NCBI GenBank assembly: GCA_001579985.1
Contig: LRSR01009592.1
Coordinates: 1-46,665 of the forward strand
Source: Hypsibius dujardini
Taxonomy: Eukaryota > Tardigrada > Eutardigrada > Parachela > Hypsibiidae
Length of the DNA stretch: 46,665 nt
Direction of reading: 5' to 3'
Shown here: positions 21,580 to 33,519 of the stretch, in pieces
Numbering within the stretch: the first letter of the stretch is position 1
Layout of the letters: each line of letters begins with the position of its first letter
Translations under genes and position numbers: made by a program
The notes under the pieces: model-generated
What the model was told of the DNA's origin: nothing
Database searches by the model: none
What the model saw: only the letters and a program-made list of their open reading frames with translations

Positions 21580-23135
21580 CCTTAATCCACAAAATTAAGA
21601 TCCTGTACTATACAGGTATCGCTGGAGTGACTTTGGACTGGAACCGCAAGAAATGGGCCCATGGCTGCAATTTCGACCCTAACGCTGCAAAGCCGTTCTA
21701 CACGTACGACATGACGGAAGAACAGCATATTGACCGATGCGGTCGTGGTTCCGCAGTGGACGAGCGCTGTCACGGCTATACGTGGAGCAGAAACTCCTCC
21801 AGCCAGTCCGCCAACGAGGAGCCTACATTCATCTGCACGTTCTTCTCCGGCGATTTTTTCTGATCCAACACCATTCGTTCGCGTTCCACCGAGATCTGTG
21901 GCCTAAGTGATCAGTCCGTCATCACCAGTCCGGTCAATTTCCGAGATAATGATTGGGCCACAGGCTGCATGATTCTCATGCAACCACTCTTGACATCCGA
22001 CTTCCGACGATGACAGTGACGCCATAACTACTCGTTTGAACTGCCGCAAGTTATGGATTCATACTCCCAAATGCTCGGCTTATCACTGGGTCATGGACGA
22101 CGGCAAGTACGCATGCAACCTGAAACAAGGTTCCGTTGCGAAAACCACGCCTTCAGCGTCCTCAACTACACCGGCCAAATGGCTTGCGGGTTAGCTAGTT
22201 TTAATCCATATGCCGTTACCACGACAACCGAAGGCACCGTCAGCACTACCACAACGGATGAGCCGCTGACGAACGACAACACTACTGCTGCCTCCCCGGC
22301 AGTTGGCAACTACATTTATCGCGGAGGATATCTCCGTTCTGGGGATTCACTCTTTTCGTCCGAGCAAACATTCAAACTCGCGATGCAAAGTGACGGCGAC
22401 CTGGTGGTCTACAAGCTCAAGCTCAATGGTGAGGCTGAGGTATCTACGTGGGCGTCCAACACGTTTCGCATGTACGAGAAGCCCCAGTCGTTGCATGTGC
22501 TGCTCAACGATAATGTGGTACTGCTCAACGCTCGCGGCGAGCCGGTGTGGAAACTCGGCATCCTTGACATGCCGTTTGCGGGGTTATCGCTGTTCCTACT
22601 CAACAACGGCAGCTTATGTCTCGCTCCCACCACACCATATTCCACTTGTGTCTGGCACTCTCCTGCTCTTTCCGGGACTGGAACTGGCATGTGGATCAAT
22701 CTGGCAGACTCCATGCACAAAAGCGTGCTTGGTAATGCGACCAATTACCCGGATAAATGGTCACCGCTTTCACCTGGGAAGAGTTGAAGCAAGGGCAGGC
22801 ACTGTGGTCTCCGAGCCGAAAGACCAAATTGATCATGCAGAGCGACGGCAATTTTAGTGTTGTATAGTGTGAATGGGAACGGTCAACTTACCCACCTGTG
22901 GTCAACCGGCTCGTACATCATGCACGATCTGCCGGTACGGCTCATCGTCCGCCTCAAATGAGACGTGGTGCTAGTAAACAGATCGGGCGAGACGGTCTGG
23001 CAACTGGGAACTGGCACGGGGAAAGACTTTATGGGGACTCCCATTCAACTGAATGATGCGGGGAAGGGACTGTGTTTGGCCAACATAGTATTTTCTGACG
23101 TATTGTCTCAACCTTGGTGTGCTCCGACTAGTTAG
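21580..23135 (+). pseudogene. Decayed PAN/apple-like plus tandem bulb-lectin gene
   Basis: Remains of a multi-domain secreted protein spread over all three forward frames. First a Cys-rich PAN/apple-like unit (WAHGCNFDP, RCGRGSAVDERCHGYTW) ends in TGA near 21860. A second such unit (CSAYHWVMDDGKYACNLKQG) lies in a different frame. A Thr-rich linker (TTTTEGTVSTTTTDEP) leads to an intact lectin domain (MQSDGDLVVYK, VWKLGIL, SLCLAP) within the frame 22053-22787. A last lectin unit (MQSDGNFSVV, then ETVWQLGTG) is broken by a frameshift and by stops at about 22863 and 22960. The PAN assignment rests on spacing of Cys, Trp and aromatic residues and is weaker than the lectin one. A partial protein from 22053 cannot be excluded. 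Confidence 0.65.
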
Positions 23136-24726
23136 ATAGATTCATGAAACAGCGTAACGACCATCCACCGATGAAGGTGTAGGAGTTCTGAACTGTCAAA
23201 CCCTACAACGGGCAATATTCGCGTTCGATTAACCGGTCTTTAACATGATCCTTTTTGCTGCTAAATTTTTTTTGGTGGCTAAGACTTTTCCCAGATATTT
23301 TTAACACACTTTCACATTACAACTGTAAGCTTGTCGGTGCTGTTTCGGTTTCCGACTTCTTTAAAGACTAAATAATCTCAATCAAGTTGTCTGTCGAGAT
23401 TGACACAGCTAATAAGGCAGAGATCGTTTTAAGCTAAGTTTCTGATGGTTTTGATGGGTTTTGATGGGTTTTGATGGGTTTAAATTGCAGACAATAACCC
23501 CTTTAGCGCTGTTATGGTACAACGACGGCGGGGATGTGGGGCGGAGCCGCCATTGTATTTAAAGGTACCACCGAGATCTCATCCCGGCTCCGGAGCAGCT
23601 GGGCTGGAAGATGGAGCTAGCGGCGTTGGGTGTGGGCGCTCTTAGAACAATCCCTCGATCAAGGAAGGATGCCCTGACTCGATTTTCCCAGTATTTTGCA
23701 TGTTCGTCTAAACCGTTTGCCCGTGATTTTCATGCTTGTCATCCATCTAACTCTGTCTAAGATTGCTGTTAGTTGCTCGTACGCTATTTTTCGCGAGCGT
23801 GAGAACGTCTCGTGGGCTACGCCGAGCCCGTCAAACCTGCTGTCATTTTGATCTGATCCCTGCCTGGAGGGGAAGAGCGTGCCTCACCGCTGCGACGAAT
23901 GCCCCGGAAGACTCGGGGTGAAATAATCCCATCGAGGTCTGGGGGGAAGAATCTGTTGTGGAACCGCTTTGGGGTTGATAATCCTTCAAGTCGGCGGCCA
24001 CCGACGTGATGTGCGAGGCCTCCTAAAGTCTACTCATCGACTGTTTTCAATTGGTGCGCAACGGCAAATGCTTTATTACTGTATTATAACGTCCATAAAA
24101 AGCCTGACACAATGTTTTATTTATCACGTTCCTCCTAACAATGAAATCCTGGGAAACCTCCCGGATCAAAACTATCTTGACATTGTCAGGGCACGGCTCA
24201 ATTTTTTATAAGTTTTACTATTACTCTCATGCAATATATTTTGAAGTATTATGAATCTACATCTACTAGGCATGACATGACATTTACGCCAGATAATGCA
24301 CATCATGTTGTGGGCTGGCAAAAGGTCTGGCAAATAAATTGATCATGTCCGTATCTCTTAACCCTTGAACTTTGGAGCTCCTATCAGAGCGCAGAAATCT
24401 GGAAACTTTACCGGTTTCGTTTAGAGTCAAGGAGAATTTTGTTTACACGATGATGCAGCAGTGCATTACGAAGCAATGACAGCTCACAAAACCGCACAGG
24501 TTCATTTCCCAATTTATACAGCTTGACTCAAAAAAGACTTGCACATCGAGATTTACTTGTCTATTTATTATTCACTTCTGCCGCCGATCAGTTTTATGCG
24601 CATATTTTTATAACAATTCTTTTCGCATTCTAGGCCTCTGAGCGTCAACACTGCACAAGCAATACGCTGTACCTGCAGCAACCTACTGACTGTACTTTTT
24701 TGCGGTGGAAGAGCAAATTTGCGGGG
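23136..24726. other. Intergenic region with a GC-rich block
   Basis: No coding region recognised. A TTTTGATGGG tandem (about four units) lies at 23440-23482. About 23520-23960 is clearly more GC-rich than its surroundings, with short complementary segments such as GGCGGAGCCGCC and CCCCGGAAGACTCGGGG. I could not match it to a known structural RNA from memory. Confidence 0.5.
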
Positions 24727-24867
24727 ATGGCTTTGCCCCTATTGATTGCAGCCGTCGTTGTTATTCTGACGTTCCTCTGGTTGAAGTCCAGAAGGCCGAA
24801 AAAGTTCCCACCGGGACCACCAGGTACGAAGAATGAACACACATGACAGTTAGCCAGACCGATAGGC

Positions 24868-24914
<47 letters not shown>

Positions 24915-27377
24915 TCAACCGCCAGCCAGCTGGCGGCCAGCATGTCAATCAGTCAGTCAGTCAGGAAAGTAACGAAGTACTTATATAATGATAATTTTTG
25001 CTCACATTTTTTTAATGTTTATAACGAATATCTTTGACACATATTTCCTTCTAGCTATTCCTTTTCTCGGAAATATATTTTCGCTCCGCGGTAAACCGGC
25101 AGTCAAGATTCTAGAATGGAAAGAGAAATACGGCGATATCTTCGGCATGTTCAATGGTCGGAAGCGGGTGGTAGTCATCAGCGACTTTTATATCCTTCGC
25201 AAATTATTCGGGGAAGAGGCTGCGTCTGGTCGCGTCCTTCAAAGCTCAATTCGTGACAAGGATTCTTCCCTCCCGATCGGCATCGGACTGATTTCCAGTC
25301 AGGGGGACCTCTGGAAGACTCACCGACGATTTGCCTTATCCACCCTGAGAGACCTGGGAATGGGTGAGATATACACGTCTTTAAACAGCTACTTATTTTA
25401 TATATTTTATATTTATGTTAAAATAAAATACAGATTCGATGTTTTCGGCGTTTGTTTATTCAACAAATTTAGTGCTCACTTTTAAAGTATAATTAATTTT
25501 ATCATTCTAGGCAAGAATTGGATGGAAGATACCATCATTGCAGAAGTTGAGGGCATCTGCCAAGCTCTCCGGGAGACCAAGGGGAAACCCTTTAACCCGA
25601 AAGTCCAATTGACTAATAGCGTGTCGAATGTGATCTGCGCCTTAATTTTCGGGAAACGTTTTGAACTGACTGATCCGAAATTTTCGCGACTGACTAATTT
25701 GATTGCCGAAAATATTGCCATCCTCAAGCTGGACTTTGTCGCACAGACTGCTCCGTTCGTGCTCTGGTTTCCTAATGCAGTTCGGACGCAGATTTTCAAG
25801 GCACGACGCAATATATCGGCTTTGACCGAATTCATGAAGCAGATGATCAAAGAACATGTTGCTACGTCGGGCGAAAACTTGGACGCACCGGACTATCTCT
25901 ACGCGTATCAGCAAGAGAAATTGACGGGAGCAAAAACTGACGGAAAGGAGAGCTTCAACGGTCAGTGAATTTTCTGTCTGTTTGTCTGTCTGTTTGTTTG
26001 TCTGTTCGTCTGTCTGTTCGTCTGTCTTTCTGTTTGTCTGTTTGTCTGTCTATCTATCTGTCTGTCTGCGTGATCGTTAGATAAATTCTTTGTGCTTGTA
26101 TTACTTGCTCATTCATCGGAAAGTAAAGAAACAAAGTTTGATTGGCAAGGGATTTTACAGAGCTTCAACTTGTCGGCTCACTTTTCGATCTCTTCGCCGC
26201 GGGAACGGAAACCACTTCTACGACCATTCTTTGGATGATGGTCTTTATGATTGAGAATCCAGATGTGATGGAGAAGGTTCAGAGAGAGATTGATGACAAA
26301 GTTGGCAGGCAAAATATCTTGACTAATTCCGACAGGCGTAAGTGTAGTTTTCAATTCATTCTAAAATGCTTGAAGATTGCAGCACATACGGGTGAGGTTT
26401 TGTGGCTTATTTTAGCTCGTTTACCGTACACGGAAGCCGTAATTTTGGAGGTCCAACGCTGTGGAAACCTGGTCCCGCTAGGAGTGCCGCATCAAAGCCG
26501 TGAAGACATTCAGCTAGAGGGCTATACGATTCCCAAAGACACCCTCATTATCTCTAATCTCTTCTCGATCCATCGGGATCCCAGATATTGGAAGAACCCG
26601 GAAAAGTTTGACCCGACTCGTTTCCTAGATGAGAATGATAAATTACTTCGACCGGATGGCTTCGTTCCATTTTCAATCGGTAGGGTTTCTCTTACCGAAT
26701 CTTCAAACAAAAAAACTGTGGGATTACTGTCTGCAAGTCAAACTATTTGCTTCCTGGGCGCAGAGCTGGCAGCCTGTCTGTCTGTCTGTCTGTTTGTATG
26801 TATGTTTATATGACTGTCTGTCTGTCTGTCTGTCTGTCTGTCTGGCTGGCTGTCTTTCTGTGGATCTGTTTGTTTGTCTTCTTGTCTGTCTGTTGGTCTG
26901 TCTGTACCGGTATGTCTGGCTTTATGTCTGGCTTGCTCACTGTCTGTCTCTCTGTGGATCTGTTTTCTCGTTTCTTTCTTTGTATGTCTGTCTGTTTGCC
27001 TGTCTGTCTGCGTGTTTGTCTGTCGATCGCACAATTTTCAAGTTTTTTGAATGCCTGTCCGTTTTTCTGAATTCTTGCCTAACTCATGGTCAATTCTGTC
27101 TGTAATTCTGTCAAATTGCGCTCTGTCCGACTCACAATCCGTTCGTTAATCTTTCGCTTGTTACGCCAAATTATTAAGCAGTTCCTCCCGTTTAGGCAAA
27201 CGAGCTTGTCTGGGCGAAGCCCTTGCCAAAATGGAGCTATTTCTCTTCATCGCCAATTTGCTCCGCTGCTTCACTCTGGAGCTACCGAAAGGGAAGACAC
27301 TCTCTCACAACGACTACCAATCCAGCATCGTCAACTCTCCCGATCCCTTCGAGCTGGTGTTTGTTCCTCGATTTTGA
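24727..27377 (+). CDS. Cytochrome P450, clan 2 (CYP2-like), copy B, intact
   Basis: Microsomal haem-thiolate monooxygenase; substrate unknown. Six exons: 24727-24823, 25055-25363, 25511-25960, 26161-26337, 26416-26679, 27196-27377; 492 residues, all five introns phase 1. ATG 24727 starts an ER anchor (MALPLLIAAVVVILTFLWL) followed by the hinge FPPGPP. Helix C is WKTHRR near residue 120. Helix I is AAGTETTST near 300, the K-helix ExxR is EVQR near 357, the PERF-like motif is FDPTRF, and the haem loop FSIGKRACLG has its Cys near 437. The length is normal for the family. Splice donors and acceptors are canonical. The exon plan is shared with copies C and F, so it arose by tandem duplication. Confidence 0.95.
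24855..24915. repeat. CAGA microsatellite, P450-B intron 1
   Basis: Perfect GACA run about 40 nt after the intron 1 donor. Confidence 0.94.
25974..26070. repeat. CTGT microsatellite, P450-B intron 3
   Basis: CTGT/TTTG units starting about 13 nt after the intron 3 donor at 25961. Confidence 0.93.
26775..27030. repeat. CTGT microsatellite, P450-B intron 5
   Basis: Long imperfect CTGT tract in intron 26680-27195. The forward frames over it give Cys-Leu-Ser-Val peptides and are not genes. Confidence 0.93.
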
Positions 27378-27565
27378 AAATAGCAATGTGCTCCCTTTAG
27401 CTCCTCCTTTTCATACAGTACTTGCCTTTCAATTTTTACTGCTATTTGACGCTTCCTGTTGAAGTGTAGAGTTTAGTATTTGGTATTCCCTTATATATTT
27501 TCTCTCAGAAGAATTCCTTAGTACGAGGTCAGGGTGCTTGAGAAACGTGCCTTAAATTTTGTCTC

Positions 27566-27581
27566 CCTAATCGGACATATA
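27566..27581 (+). promoter_or_regulatory. Block shared upstream of P450-C and P450-F
   Basis: CCTAATCGGACATATA lies 268 nt before the P450-C start codon and is identical at 40502-40517, 209 nt before the P450-F start. A second match, GACCCTCAC, follows in both promoters. Either a retained promoter element or simply duplicated flank. Confidence 0.4.
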
Positions 27582-27848
27582 GACTGCAGCCTGTGTTACC
27601 TTCAATAGAAGATAGCGTATCATGAAGCTCTATTTACCTTTGACGGAGCACTGACCCTCACGATTGAGCGAGAAATACATATTTGAACAACCTCCGTGTT
27701 TCTTGAATAAGCTGGAAGGTTGATGGGTTAGTCGATCGACTTTTGACTAAAGTTTCATTTCTTCGCATGTATGCAGTTTGAAGATTGATATTGTATGTTC
27801 GTGAATGCAGGCACTTGAATTTCACTGTAGCAGATCCCGGTTTTGCAA

Positions 27849-27982
27849 ATGGTATTCTGGTTGGTGCTCGGCGCGTTGGCCCTCATTCTAACGTATCTAT
27901 GGCTGATATCGCAGAGGCCAACAAATTTCCCGCCAGGGCCACCAGGTACCGTCTAGATCGGCTGCCAGATAGACAGAGAGAC

Positions 27983-28021
<39 letters not shown>

Positions 28022-30414
28022 TAGACAGACAAATAGACGGACTTACAGACAGACTTACAGACAGACCCACACAAGAACGTAAATTTTTCGGTTAAGAATG
28101 CCCGTTTTTATTAGGCATCCCCTTTCTGGGAAATGTGCTCTCCCTCGGCAGCAAACCGGCTGAGAAGATGACAGAATGGAGCAAAAAATACGGTGATGTC
28201 TTCGGCATGTACAGCGGACGAAAGCCTGTGGTTGTCATTAACGATTTTCGTACTCTCCGAAAAATATTCAGCGAAGACTCCGCTTCCGGTCGCAGTACGA
28301 ACAGCGTGGTTCGTCGTGAAAATTCGCCGTTCCCGAGTGGAATTGGATTAATAGGCAGTCAAGGCGATCTCTGGAAGACCCACCGTCGGTTTGCCTTATC
28401 CACATTACGCGATCTAGGAATGGGTACAAATATTGAGCAGCCATTCTCTATAGTCAGAAATATGAGCAATTAATAAAACTGTATTTTAATTTTCCAAATA
28501 TATTTTAGCCACATAGAAAACGAAATGAATATATTTAAAAACGTTATTATTGGATAATAAATATTTCTTGTTATACATCTTACTACAACTTGCAAGGAAG
28601 CAAAACAAAAATATTTATAGGTATTGAACGTAGTTACTACTTATTACTACTAGTTACTAGTTAATTATATTAAACACATTGCAATGAATGATTAGGAAAG
28701 AATTGGATGGAAGATACAATCATCGCAGAAGTGGAAGGACTCTGTCAAGCCCTCCGAGAGACCAACCAAAAACCTTTCGACCCGAAGGTCCAGCTCACCA
28801 ATAGTGTCTCAAACGTTATTTGTGCGATTATTTTTGGGAAGCGATTTGAGCTGACTGATCCTAAATTTTCACGGCTGACCAGACTTGTTGCTGAAAATAT
28901 GGCCATTATAAAACTGGACTTCCTGTGCCAAATTATCCCGTTTCTGCTGTGGTTTCCCAACTCCGTTCGGACTCAGATCTTGCAGGGAAGGGCAAATATT
29001 ACCGCGTTAACGGAATTCATGAAGGAAATGATTGCAGACCACGATGTTTCCTCGCGAACTGAACATCATTCCGGTGCTCCGGACTATCTTTATGCCTATC
29101 AGAAAGAAAAATCCAAGACCCGGGAAGAAACTTTCGACGGTTGGTAAGCCTCTGTCGGTCTGTCGGTCTTTCTGTCTGTCTGTCTGTCTGTCTGTCTGTT
29201 TCTCTGTTTGTCTGTGTGTCTGTTTGTCTGTGTGTGTGTCTGTCTGCCTACCTGTCTCTTTGTCTATCTGTCGGTCTGTCTGTCTGCCTCTCTGTCTCTC
29301 TGTTTGTCTCTCTGTCTCCCTGTCTGTCTGTCTGTCTGTCTGTCTGTATGCGTTTCTATGTTTACGGTGTTCTTTAAATGAAATCCGTGTGTCTGTATTA
29401 CTTGCCCATTGGTCGGGAAGTAAGAAAACAAGTCTGATTAGCATGGAAGTTGCAGAGCTTCAACTCGTTGGCTCACTTTTCGACCTATTCGCTGCCGGCA
29501 CGGAGACAACTTCGACGACTATTCTTTGGGCGATGGTCTTCATGATAGAGAACCCTGACGTGATGAAAAATGTCCAGAAGGAGATTGATGATAAAGTTGG
29601 CCGGGACCATGTCCTGACTAATGCCGATCGCTGTACGTGTATGGAATATAAAAGAAATTTAAATCTCTTTTAACATTTATTGGACCTTTGTAGGAGTTTA
29701 CAACTATCAATTTTGCAGCTCGACTGCCGTACACAGAGGCCATGATACTGGAGGTCCAGCGTTGCGCAAACCTTGTGCCTCTAGGTGTGCCGCATCACAG
29801 CCTGGAAGATTTAACACTGGAGGGCTTCACAATTCCGAAAGATACCTTAATCATCTCTAATTTCTTTGCAATCCATCGTGACGTCAGATACTGGAAAAAT
29901 CCTGAAAATTTTGAGCCAAATCGTTTTCTGGATTCAGAGCAAAAGCTGATTCGTCCAGATGGTTTCGTTCCATTCTCTATTGGTAGGAGGCATTATTATT
30001 AATTAGCTGTGTGTGTGCTTGTTCGAACTGTCGGTCTGCACGCACATTTGACTGCCTGCCTGCCTGCCTGCCTGTTTGCTTGCCTGCCTGCCTGTCTGTC
30101 TATCTGTCTGTCTGTTTATCTGCCTGCCTGTCTGTTTGTCTGTCTGCCTGCCTGTCTGGCTGAGCTGATACGTACATGCGGTGTTCATATTCATGTGCTG
30201 ACCTGTCTCGTATAACACTTGGTTGACTTTAGGAAAACGAGCTTGTCTGGGCGAGGCCCTAGCCAAGATGGAGCTATTCCTGTTCATTGCTAATTTGCTT
30301 CGCTGCTTCACACTGGAGTTGCCCACTGGAGAAACATTATCGCACGAAGACTATCATTCCAGTTTAGTGGACTCACCTAACCCTTTTACCCTGATTTTTA
30401 CTTCTCGTTTTTAA
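27849..30414 (+). CDS. Cytochrome P450, clan 2 (CYP2-like), copy C, intact
   Basis: Six exons: 27849-27945, 28115-28423, 28696-29139, 29456-29632, 29719-29982, 30233-30414; 490 residues, all introns phase 1. The N-terminal anchor is [19 protein letters not shown], then FPPGPP. Diagnostic motifs are intact: [25 protein letters not shown] and FSIGKRACLG. Exon lengths equal those of copy B except exon 3, two codons shorter in the variable loop before PDYLYAYQ. The intron 3 donor is GTTGGT, with a better-looking GTAAGC 4 nt downstream that would break the frame. It differs from B enough in helix F/G-like regions to suggest a different substrate, but this is inference. Confidence 0.95.
27965..28070. 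repeat. ACAG microsatellite, P450-C intron 1
   Basis: GACA run starting about 20 nt after the intron 1 donor, with the same polarity as in copies A, B, F and G. Confidence 0.93.
29148..29350. repeat. CTGT microsatellite, P450-C intron 3
   Basis: CTGT, CTCT and TGTG units start within 10 nt of the intron 3 donor. Confidence 0.93.
30055..30160. repeat. CTGC/CTGT microsatellite, P450-C intron 5
   Basis: CTGC units grade into CTGT units within intron 29983-30232. Confidence 0.93.
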
Positions 30415-30601
30415 TTACTTCTGAGTCCATTTGTTCAGGCATTTCTAATGCTTCTACCGGTATATTGATTATTCTTATGATTATTAAAAATTCTTCTGAC
30501 AACGTGACAGTGTGGCAGGCATTAATTGGAAGATAAACACAAGAATGGTAACTTTGATACCATTTGGGGGCGGGGTCCTATTGCCTGTGAGACCGAATTG
30601 G

Positions 30602-30666
30602 CCGAAAGATGCGGCGATTCCTTCGGTCCTCCTTCGGACGATCAGTCTAACAAAAGCATCTTTCGG
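30602..30666. repeat. Short inverted repeat / hairpin
   Basis: CCGAAAGATGC and GCATCTTTCGG are perfect 11-bp inverted copies separated by 43 nt. It lies about 190 nt after the P450-C stop codon, so it may fall in or just after the 3' UTR. Confidence 0.6.
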
Positions 30667-31110
30667 AAACGTTTGAATACGTAAAGTGTATCTGTTCGGC
30701 TTTTATTGACAAGCGTTAATCTTTTTCTGATTTCGGTGAAATAGTTCTAGCGCTAATACTGCATTGTGTATTACCTTATTACAGTTATCAAGTATGATCC
30801 TTATCATACTAGTGTTCTGCGTGTCAACACACATTAGAATATTTTCCGTGCTAAAATTGTGCTGCCTAGACATACGATGAAACACTGAACTGGGAGTACA
30901 CTGACAAGCTGACAAGCTTGTAAGCTGAGCTTCAGTCAGTGCTTGAATAAAAACACTCCTAAAAGACTCCTAAAAGACCTCTAACATGTTTTTTTAAAAT
31001 CTCCATCCGAAAAATCACTTCTACACAAATTAATTTCTTTCTGTTTTTAAATTTCTCAGTTCTCTTAACAAAATTCCACTAAAACACCCCGTTTGTCAAA
31101 ACCCATTTTT

Positions 31111-31225
31111 GGAAACCCCACACTAAATCTCCAAATTTTCTTATTATTATTCCGAAAAAGTTCTTGTCTTTATAAAAACACCTTTTAATTTTAATTAAAA
31201 AAATTACAAAGAGTGTGGGGTTTCC
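31111..31225. mobile_element. Possible 115-bp mini inverted-repeat element
   Basis: Perfect 14-bp inverted termini, GGAAACCCCACACT and AGTGTGGGGTTTCC, enclose an AT-rich centre. No clear target-site duplication is visible, so mobility is an inference. Confidence 0.5.
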
Positions 31226-31255
31226 TGTACGCATGTAGTGTGTATGTGTGTTACG

Positions 31256-31668
31256 CTACACTGCGCTCATGAAGAACCTTAACTCGAAGTTCACATCATT
31301 TTCCATCAAGTTGCTGCGATCGAATTCCAACAGTTGTCCTGTGTTGTACAACAATTTCAATGTACCAGTAAACTGACTTTGAGGTGAATCATCGACTCCA
31401 ACGAAGTCGTTACGCGAGATGATCATGTAATCGCTATCATCTTTGCCATCTAGGAGTAAATGTAACCCTACTACGTTTGAGATATTGATATTACTGGAGG
31501 CAATATGTCGAACCATCCCGCTAGCAACAATGTTAGGTAATGTAACATATATAAGTTCTTTCCTCCCCGACTTGCTCCGGAATGTTTTCGCAATGTTTGT
31601 GCCAGCGTCAAATACCTTCTTCTCAAAGCCTGTGTGCAACACTGCACTATCGTCTCTAATTCGATCTT
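31256..31668 (-). CDS. Hypothetical ORF, unrecognised
   Basis: Open frame of about 137 codons on the minus strand without an ATG at its head, so at best an exon of a spliced gene. The peptide has normal composition (for example ELIYVTLPNIVASGMVRHIA and FTGTLKLLYNTGQLLEFDRS) and is not repeat-derived. I do not recognise a domain, membrane helix or signal peptide. No partner exon was found on the minus strand nearby. It may be a chance ORF or a relic. Confidence 0.25.
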
Positions 31669-32382
31669 ATAGTTAGTCAGTACTTTAAGTTGCAAGAGGG
31701 ATCAAACAGTAATCATCAGTTCAGACAAAAATTCAGAATACGACGTCTTCTTTATTAAATTAGTGGAAAAAGAGCAGATGGACGATGTACCTACAATCAA
31801 CTTCAGCGCTTTCGAAGAATAATACTGGAGAAATATATGACTGAAACGATACGGAAGTAATTAAAAAATTAAGCGGCAATAGGCGCGCTAGATTGCATAA
31901 CGACAAGATTAAAAAATGGATGCCCGATAAATACTTACTTTTCTTTAGTTTAAAATGAGATTTTTAACCGCAACTTTTATTTTCGGTTCACATACACATA
32001 TGCAGATCGCAGAACGTTCTCTCCTAAAGTCATTTTAGCCCCGGATAAAGTTTTTTTGATAATGTCTTTAATCGAATTTTCTCAAAGGGTTTCTTGACCT
32101 TCAACATCTATTGCACGTTGTCGATCCACCTTCCTTGCTTTCTTGCTTTGCTGAGTTGGCGTTATTGCGCTTATTCTTTTTCCCTTGCTTGATGAGATTC
32201 GTAGCTTGTGATGTAGTCGCCTGGGTTGATTGAGGAGGTTGGTGGTGTAGCCCCATACTTCCCAGTTGCTTAGCTAAGTCATCAAGTTCTCTCCTTTTCC
32301 TTTCAAGGTAAAAATATTATTATTATGATAAAGAGATCAGCTTAATTTACGAATTCGGTAAATTATACCGATACGTGTTGGT

Positions 32383-33519
32383 ATCCCGATGCGAAAGATG
32401 TACCTCAGCGCTAAGCTAAACTGAGCTATTTACGGAAGCTTAGTCGAGTTCTGACAACCTTAGCGCTGATGATCAGTCCATGTTATATTCACATAGAGGA
32501 ATACTCAGCGCTACCTTAGTTTACCTTAGTTGGCTGAGCCAAACTTGGATAGCATCAATCAAGGTAGTTTAGGCTAGTTACGGCTGGTGTCCAAGGTGAA
32601 TTTTCATTGCCCGAAACTGCCTTTGTTGGGACTGATGATGAGTTTGAACTAGGCAAAACTACCTTTACTTTGTCATGCATAAACTAGCGTATCGTAAACA
32701 CAGCCACAGTTTATGTGATGTTGCTCAGCTGTTTTTTTAGCGTGAAATCAGGCAGTAGAAACTAAAAAAAACTTGCACCTGTGGAAAGAATTTTTAATGC
32801 GACTTCCAGGATAGCAAACTACCAAACGGAAGAAAGGAGCCATCATGAGGCCAATACAATGCTTACTTGAAAAAAATAAAGAAACCGCAATTTTATTGCA
32901 GCGGGTGGGCAAGAGTGGACGGCATTCTTTCAATGTGGATCCTGTGAAAAAGTGTAAAATCGTAAATCCATTTCAAATTATGTTAATGTCCTTCTCTCTG
33001 TAAGATATCAACGCGGAAGAAAACGTTACTAATCCTTACCTTTTATAGGTCGTCATTGTTGAAAAGGCGAAAGCGCAAACAGAAATTCCAGGGAAAAAGA
33101 TGGCCGCGTTTTATCAGAAGATTTCGAAATGTTCTTCAAGCCGTTGAAAAATTTCAAAGTAATTTTGCTTGGCTTGGGGCACGTGCGTTTCCTTAAATGT
33201 TCCTTAGTCGAAGCTGAGCTTTCGACAGAGAAGTTACTAGTACCTCAGTTTAGGCCTATTCGGACTAGGCTTATCCCTAACAAGCTAAAATAAGGCATGA
33301 GGCAGAAACATCAGTCCTACATGGGCTAGTTTAGGATAATTAGTAACGAGTCTACATCGACGTAAGTCAAACTATGATAGCTAGAGCTAGGCTTGGCTTT
33401 TTTGCTTAGTTTCGACTGACGATTAGTCAAAACTAAGCATAAAGGATTAGGATTGACTTAGTTATGGGGTAAACTGCGCTAGCCAGCTTAGTCACAAAAT
33501 TTCTCTTTCGCATCGGGAT
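32383..33519. mobile_element. Possible 1.1-kb element with 16-bp inverted termini
   Basis: ATCCCGATGCGAAAGA at 32383-32398 and its exact reverse complement at 33504-33519 bound the interval. Inside both ends are repeated CTAAGCT / AGCTTAGT-like words, resembling subterminal repeats of DNA transposons. No transposase ORF and no certain target duplication were seen. Chance occurrence of a perfect 16-bp inverted pair at this distance is unlikely, but the element type is unknown. Confidence 0.5.

Noticed and set aside
23969-24211. 80-codon plus-strand ORF
   Set aside because: No ATG with good context, no domain, composition typical of non-coding DNA; likely chance.
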